DNA of 64,000 bases. Source: Maea johnstoni (taxonomy: Eukaryota; Annelida; Polychaeta; Spionida; Magelonidae). Shown in pieces: positions 61,796-64,000 of the stretch. The translations under genes were made by a program, and so were the position numbers. The notes under the pieces are model-generated. The model did no database searches and was not told where the DNA came from. It was given only the letters and a program-made list of their open reading frames with translations. The stretch spans positions 28,118,621 to 28,182,620 of the forward strand of contig OZ012699.1 of assembly GCA_963942565.1 (NCBI GenBank). Direction: 5' to 3'. Position 1 is the first letter of the stretch. Every line of letters begins with the position of its first letter.

Positions 61796-63622
61796 TTACC
61801 CTCCTTGCTGTTGTCTGAACTGTGACATGAAGGCATTGCCAATGCGTTCTACATCTCTATCAGTGAGAGAGTGATTGTCACTGGAAGCATTGTTAGGAGT
61901 GGGTCTGTTGACTGGGGGGCCCACTCTGTTGTTGTCATAGTGGCCTATGGTGTCTATGACTGGTACATTGGCCAAGGGAGACCTTGATCTTGCTCTGTTG
62001 AGTGCAACATTTTGCTGTGATGGTGTGTTGGTTCTGTTGCCACTGTCTTGATAGGGGTAGGGTGCACTCCTATCTTGGGATCTGTCCCTGGTTTGATGGT
62101 ACTGACTGTTGGACTGTTGGGGTGGGTCATAGTTGTATCCCCCACCCGAGGTACTTGGGCCAGGTTGAGGGGTGTAGGATCCCCCCCTTGAGTTGTTGGG
62201 GCCAGAGGGTCTGTTGTAGCCCCCCCTGGGGTACTGGTTGCCTCTACCCCGGTTGTAGCCAGTGTTCTGCTGATAGTCGTTTCTCTGATAGTCATTTCTC
62301 TGTTCCCCAAAGGGACCACGTGGGCGATTGTTACTAAAAGCCCCCCTTCCTCTGGCTCTCTGTCCCCTACCTCTGTTGTTGTAGGGGCGTGGGGCACTGG
62401 GAGCACTATATCTCCTCTGTGCTTTTCCACGGATGTAGTAACACACATCTTCCTCGCGTGTAGCTTCGTAGGACATATTGCCCTTGATCTTTTCAACAGT
62501 GGTGTGAATCCGTTGGAGTTCACGATCCTTGATGTCGTGGAGTCTTTTGACGGCCACCTGATACCCATGTTTGTCTCTCTGGAATGTACGTTCTAGGACT
62601 TCTTGATCGTACAGGGCACGTTCTCCCACCACCCGGCCTTGGCCCCGGAGTGCTGTGGCACACTCGATCATGAGGTGGGCAGCTTGTTGTTGCATGAGAG
62701 GGGCGATTTTCTCTGCAATTGGGTGCAGATACCCTGGCATGGGCTCTATGTGAGCAGCCCATATCGGGACGTAACCTTGCTTTACGTAGTTATCCAGGAG
62801 ATTGGCACGATTGTCAGATCTAACTTGAAGGACCAGGCCCGCCCTTGCTCTAACAAAAAGGTCAACCCCCGTCTCGGGAATAGGGATGAATTCTCTATTG
62901 TTAGTCTGCAAAATAGAAGGTTGGAGCTTATGAGTGGATAGAAGCTGAAAGTCAGCAGGAAGGAACTGTATAAACTTCTGCATATCAAAAGTAAAAGTCG
63001 GTGCCTTTGCAGCATCGTGAGTCTCGACGTAGTTATCTATGTTTTTGCTAGCGTTTCTGAGACGTTTAGTACCTCTTTTTGGTGTACGTTTAGGTAAAGG
63101 GGCTGGGCTACTTGAAAAAACCTGAGTATGGTTAGAAGTATCTTCATCGCTAAGGTGAGATACCCGTGTGGAAGATTGCGAAACATCTTCATCTAAATGG
63201 GCCGTAATGTCTGAAACAGAGTTAAGTTGAGCGGCCGATTTGCTCGCACGTGCTATGGCCGTGCCTTTATTTAAATTTACTGAACTGCCTGTCTTGTTGT
63301 AATAAAAATCGAGGGTTCTAACCTTTGTTTTAGAAGGTTTTTTAGCGCTAACTGTGGGAGTACCCATTGCACTAGTGAATGAAGTATTACTGTCATTCGC
63401 TCCCGATTTCTGTTGATCTATACTCACCACTGGATCGTCGATAAAAACTCCTTCCTTTCCGCGCACCAGACTTGGCTCGACATGTTGGATGCCCGGACCC
63501 AGCTCGTTGTCGTCCAGAGAGGGTAGTTTGACTCGTTCTACCCGCCGTATGTCGCTATTTTCTGTCGGCATGTCGTTATCATTCTTAATCTTATTTTCAT
63601 CGTTGCATTGCTGAACTCTCAT
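61796..63622 (-). CDS. Arg/Gly-rich ORF1 of the Penelope-like element
   Basis: The 608-residue frame begins inside the right terminal repeat (Met at 63622). Residues 1-200 are acidic and Ser-rich with a KRTPKRGTKR basic patch. Residues about 205-405 look folded (FTFDMQKFIQFLPADFQLLSTH, PIWAAHIEPMPGYLHPIAEKIAPLM) with no family that I recognise. Residues 420-505 are an RG/RGG-rich, Tyr/Asn-rich disordered region of RNA-binding type, followed by a Pro/Ser/Gln-rich tail and a short helix at the end. It is likely an RNA-binding partner of the element RNP. It may be spliced to the downstream RT, since its stop lies in a donor site. Confidence 0.75.
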   Translation of the reverse strand: MRVQQCNDENKIKNDNDMPTENSDIRRVERVKLPSLDDNELGPGIQHVEPSLVRGKEGVFIDDPVVSIDQQKSGANDSNTSFTSAMGTPTVSAKKPSKTKVRTLDFYYNKTGSSVNLNKGTAIARASKSAAQLNSVSDITAHLDEDVSQSSTRVSHLSDEDTSNHTQVFSSSPAPLPKRTPKRGTKRLRNASKNIDNYVETHDAAKAPTFTFDMQKFIQFLPADFQLLSTHKLQPSILQTNNREFIPIPETGVDLFVRARAGLVLQVRSDNRANLLDNYVKQGYVPIWAAHIEPMPGYLHPIAEKIAPLMQQQAAHLMIECATALRGQGRVVGERALYDQEVLERTFQRDKHGYQVAVKRLHDIKDRELQRIHTTVEKIKGNMSYEATREEDVCYYIRGKAQRRYSAPSAPRPYNNRGRGQRARGRGAFSNNRPRGPFGEQRNDYQRNDYQQNTGYNRGRGNQYPRGGYNRPSGPNNSRGGSYTPQPGPSTSGGGYNYDPPQQSNSQYHQTRDRSQDRSAPYPYQDSGNRTNTPSQQNVALNRARSRSPLANVPVIDTIGHYDNNRVGPPVNRPTPNNASSDNHSLTDRDVERIGNAFMSQFRQQQGG

Positions 63623-64000
63623 ATATTAGGTGTGACATAGTCCACATACAATCTGATCATCTACTTTTTTATGATGAACTTATCTGCTCCGCAATCATTA
63701 ATACCATAATGATATTTGATTACTAACTAATTAACGAATCAAATAAACAAGGAGCATGATTCATATTTATAAATTTATTTATTTATATATTTATTTACAA
63801 CAAGTTCTTTTGCTTGTTAGCATTTTATTTCTATTCACCCGCTACTACGATCTTCTTTTTCTACTTCTACCTGTTGTCTCTCATTATAGCTCATTTCTTT
63901 TGAGTGAGACCTATATGAAAAAACTTTTTTCAAATTTTATTTGATTTACAATAAAATGAAATATAGAATACAAACAATATATTTTATTTGGAGACAATAT
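63577..64000 (-). repeat. Right inverted terminal repeat of the Penelope-like element (partial)
   Basis: It is the reverse complement of 57741-58164. It includes the start codon and first 15 or so codons of ORF1, and continues past the window. Confidence 0.93.

Larger units (their letters stand above)
57741..64000 (-). mobile_element. Penelope-like element with inverted terminal repeats, cut by window end
   Basis: Between inverted repeats of at least 424 bp lie, in minus-strand order, an Arg/Gly-rich first frame, a Penelope-type reverse transcriptase and a GIY-YIG endonuclease. The repeats are about 99 percent identical, so the copy is young. The element continues past 64000 and possibly to about 57170 on the left. 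Confidence 0.88.

Noticed and set aside
57741-64000. A DIRS-type element, because of the inverted terminal repeats
   Set aside because: The RT has Penelope motifs, there is a GIY-YIG endonuclease, and no tyrosine recombinase or RNase H was seen.

Overview
This window looks like nuclear DNA of an invertebrate animal, probably marine. The reasons are a tandem family of C2H2 zinc-finger genes without a KRAB or SCAN domain, Ty3/gypsy and BEL/Pao LTR elements, a Penelope-like element, an APE-type LINE, tRNA-derived SINEs and many short palindromic or hAT-like DNA elements. The species cannot be fixed from the sequence alone. No bacterial-style operon, CRISPR array, rRNA gene or free-standing tRNA gene was seen.

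Layout. (1) 1-350 is a promoter/exon-like repeat that recurs at 35.0 and 45.5 kb. (2) 350-8586 is a young Ty3/gypsy element on the minus strand with nearly identical 228-bp LTRs. It carries a CW-type zinc finger and a TatD-DNase-like module after integrase, and 22 mini-hairpins arranged as 11 pairs. (3) 8.6-13.4 kb is a patchwork of foldback and hAT-like elements plus a SINE. (4) Four zinc-finger genes in the same orientation start at 13925, 25956, 37252 and 49387, one per 11-12 kb duplicated unit. Each ends in a tandem 28-residue repeat built round an IKQE (SUMO-consensus) core. (5) 15837-22.2 kb, between zinc-finger genes 1 and 2, holds a 3'-truncated Ty3/gypsy element lying in a truncated BEL element. 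(6) 22.4-24.6 kb, 28.5-36.4 kb and 39-48 kb hold nested MITEs, palindromes, microsatellites and small duplications. (7) 51-56.4 kb is a decayed LINE with a hAT MITE in its tail, followed by a foldback element. (8) 57.2-64.0 kb is a Penelope-like element on the minus strand with 424-bp inverted terminal repeats, an arginine/glycine-rich first ORF, a reverse transcriptase, a GIY-YIG endonuclease and a hammerhead-like motif. It runs off the window.

How it fits together. The only likely host genes are the four zinc-finger paralogs, best explained by repeated segmental duplication of a unit made of a noncoding first exon, an intron and one coding exon. Unit 2 has lost its recognisable first exon and has an early stop, so it may be decaying. 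Mobile elements account for most of the remaining sequence, and empty sites in sister units let several insertions be ordered in time. The most unusual signals are the paired covarying hairpins in the first gypsy element, its chromatin-reader-like and nuclease-like add-ons, the SUMO-motif repeat tail of the zinc-finger family, and the architecture of the Penelope-like element.
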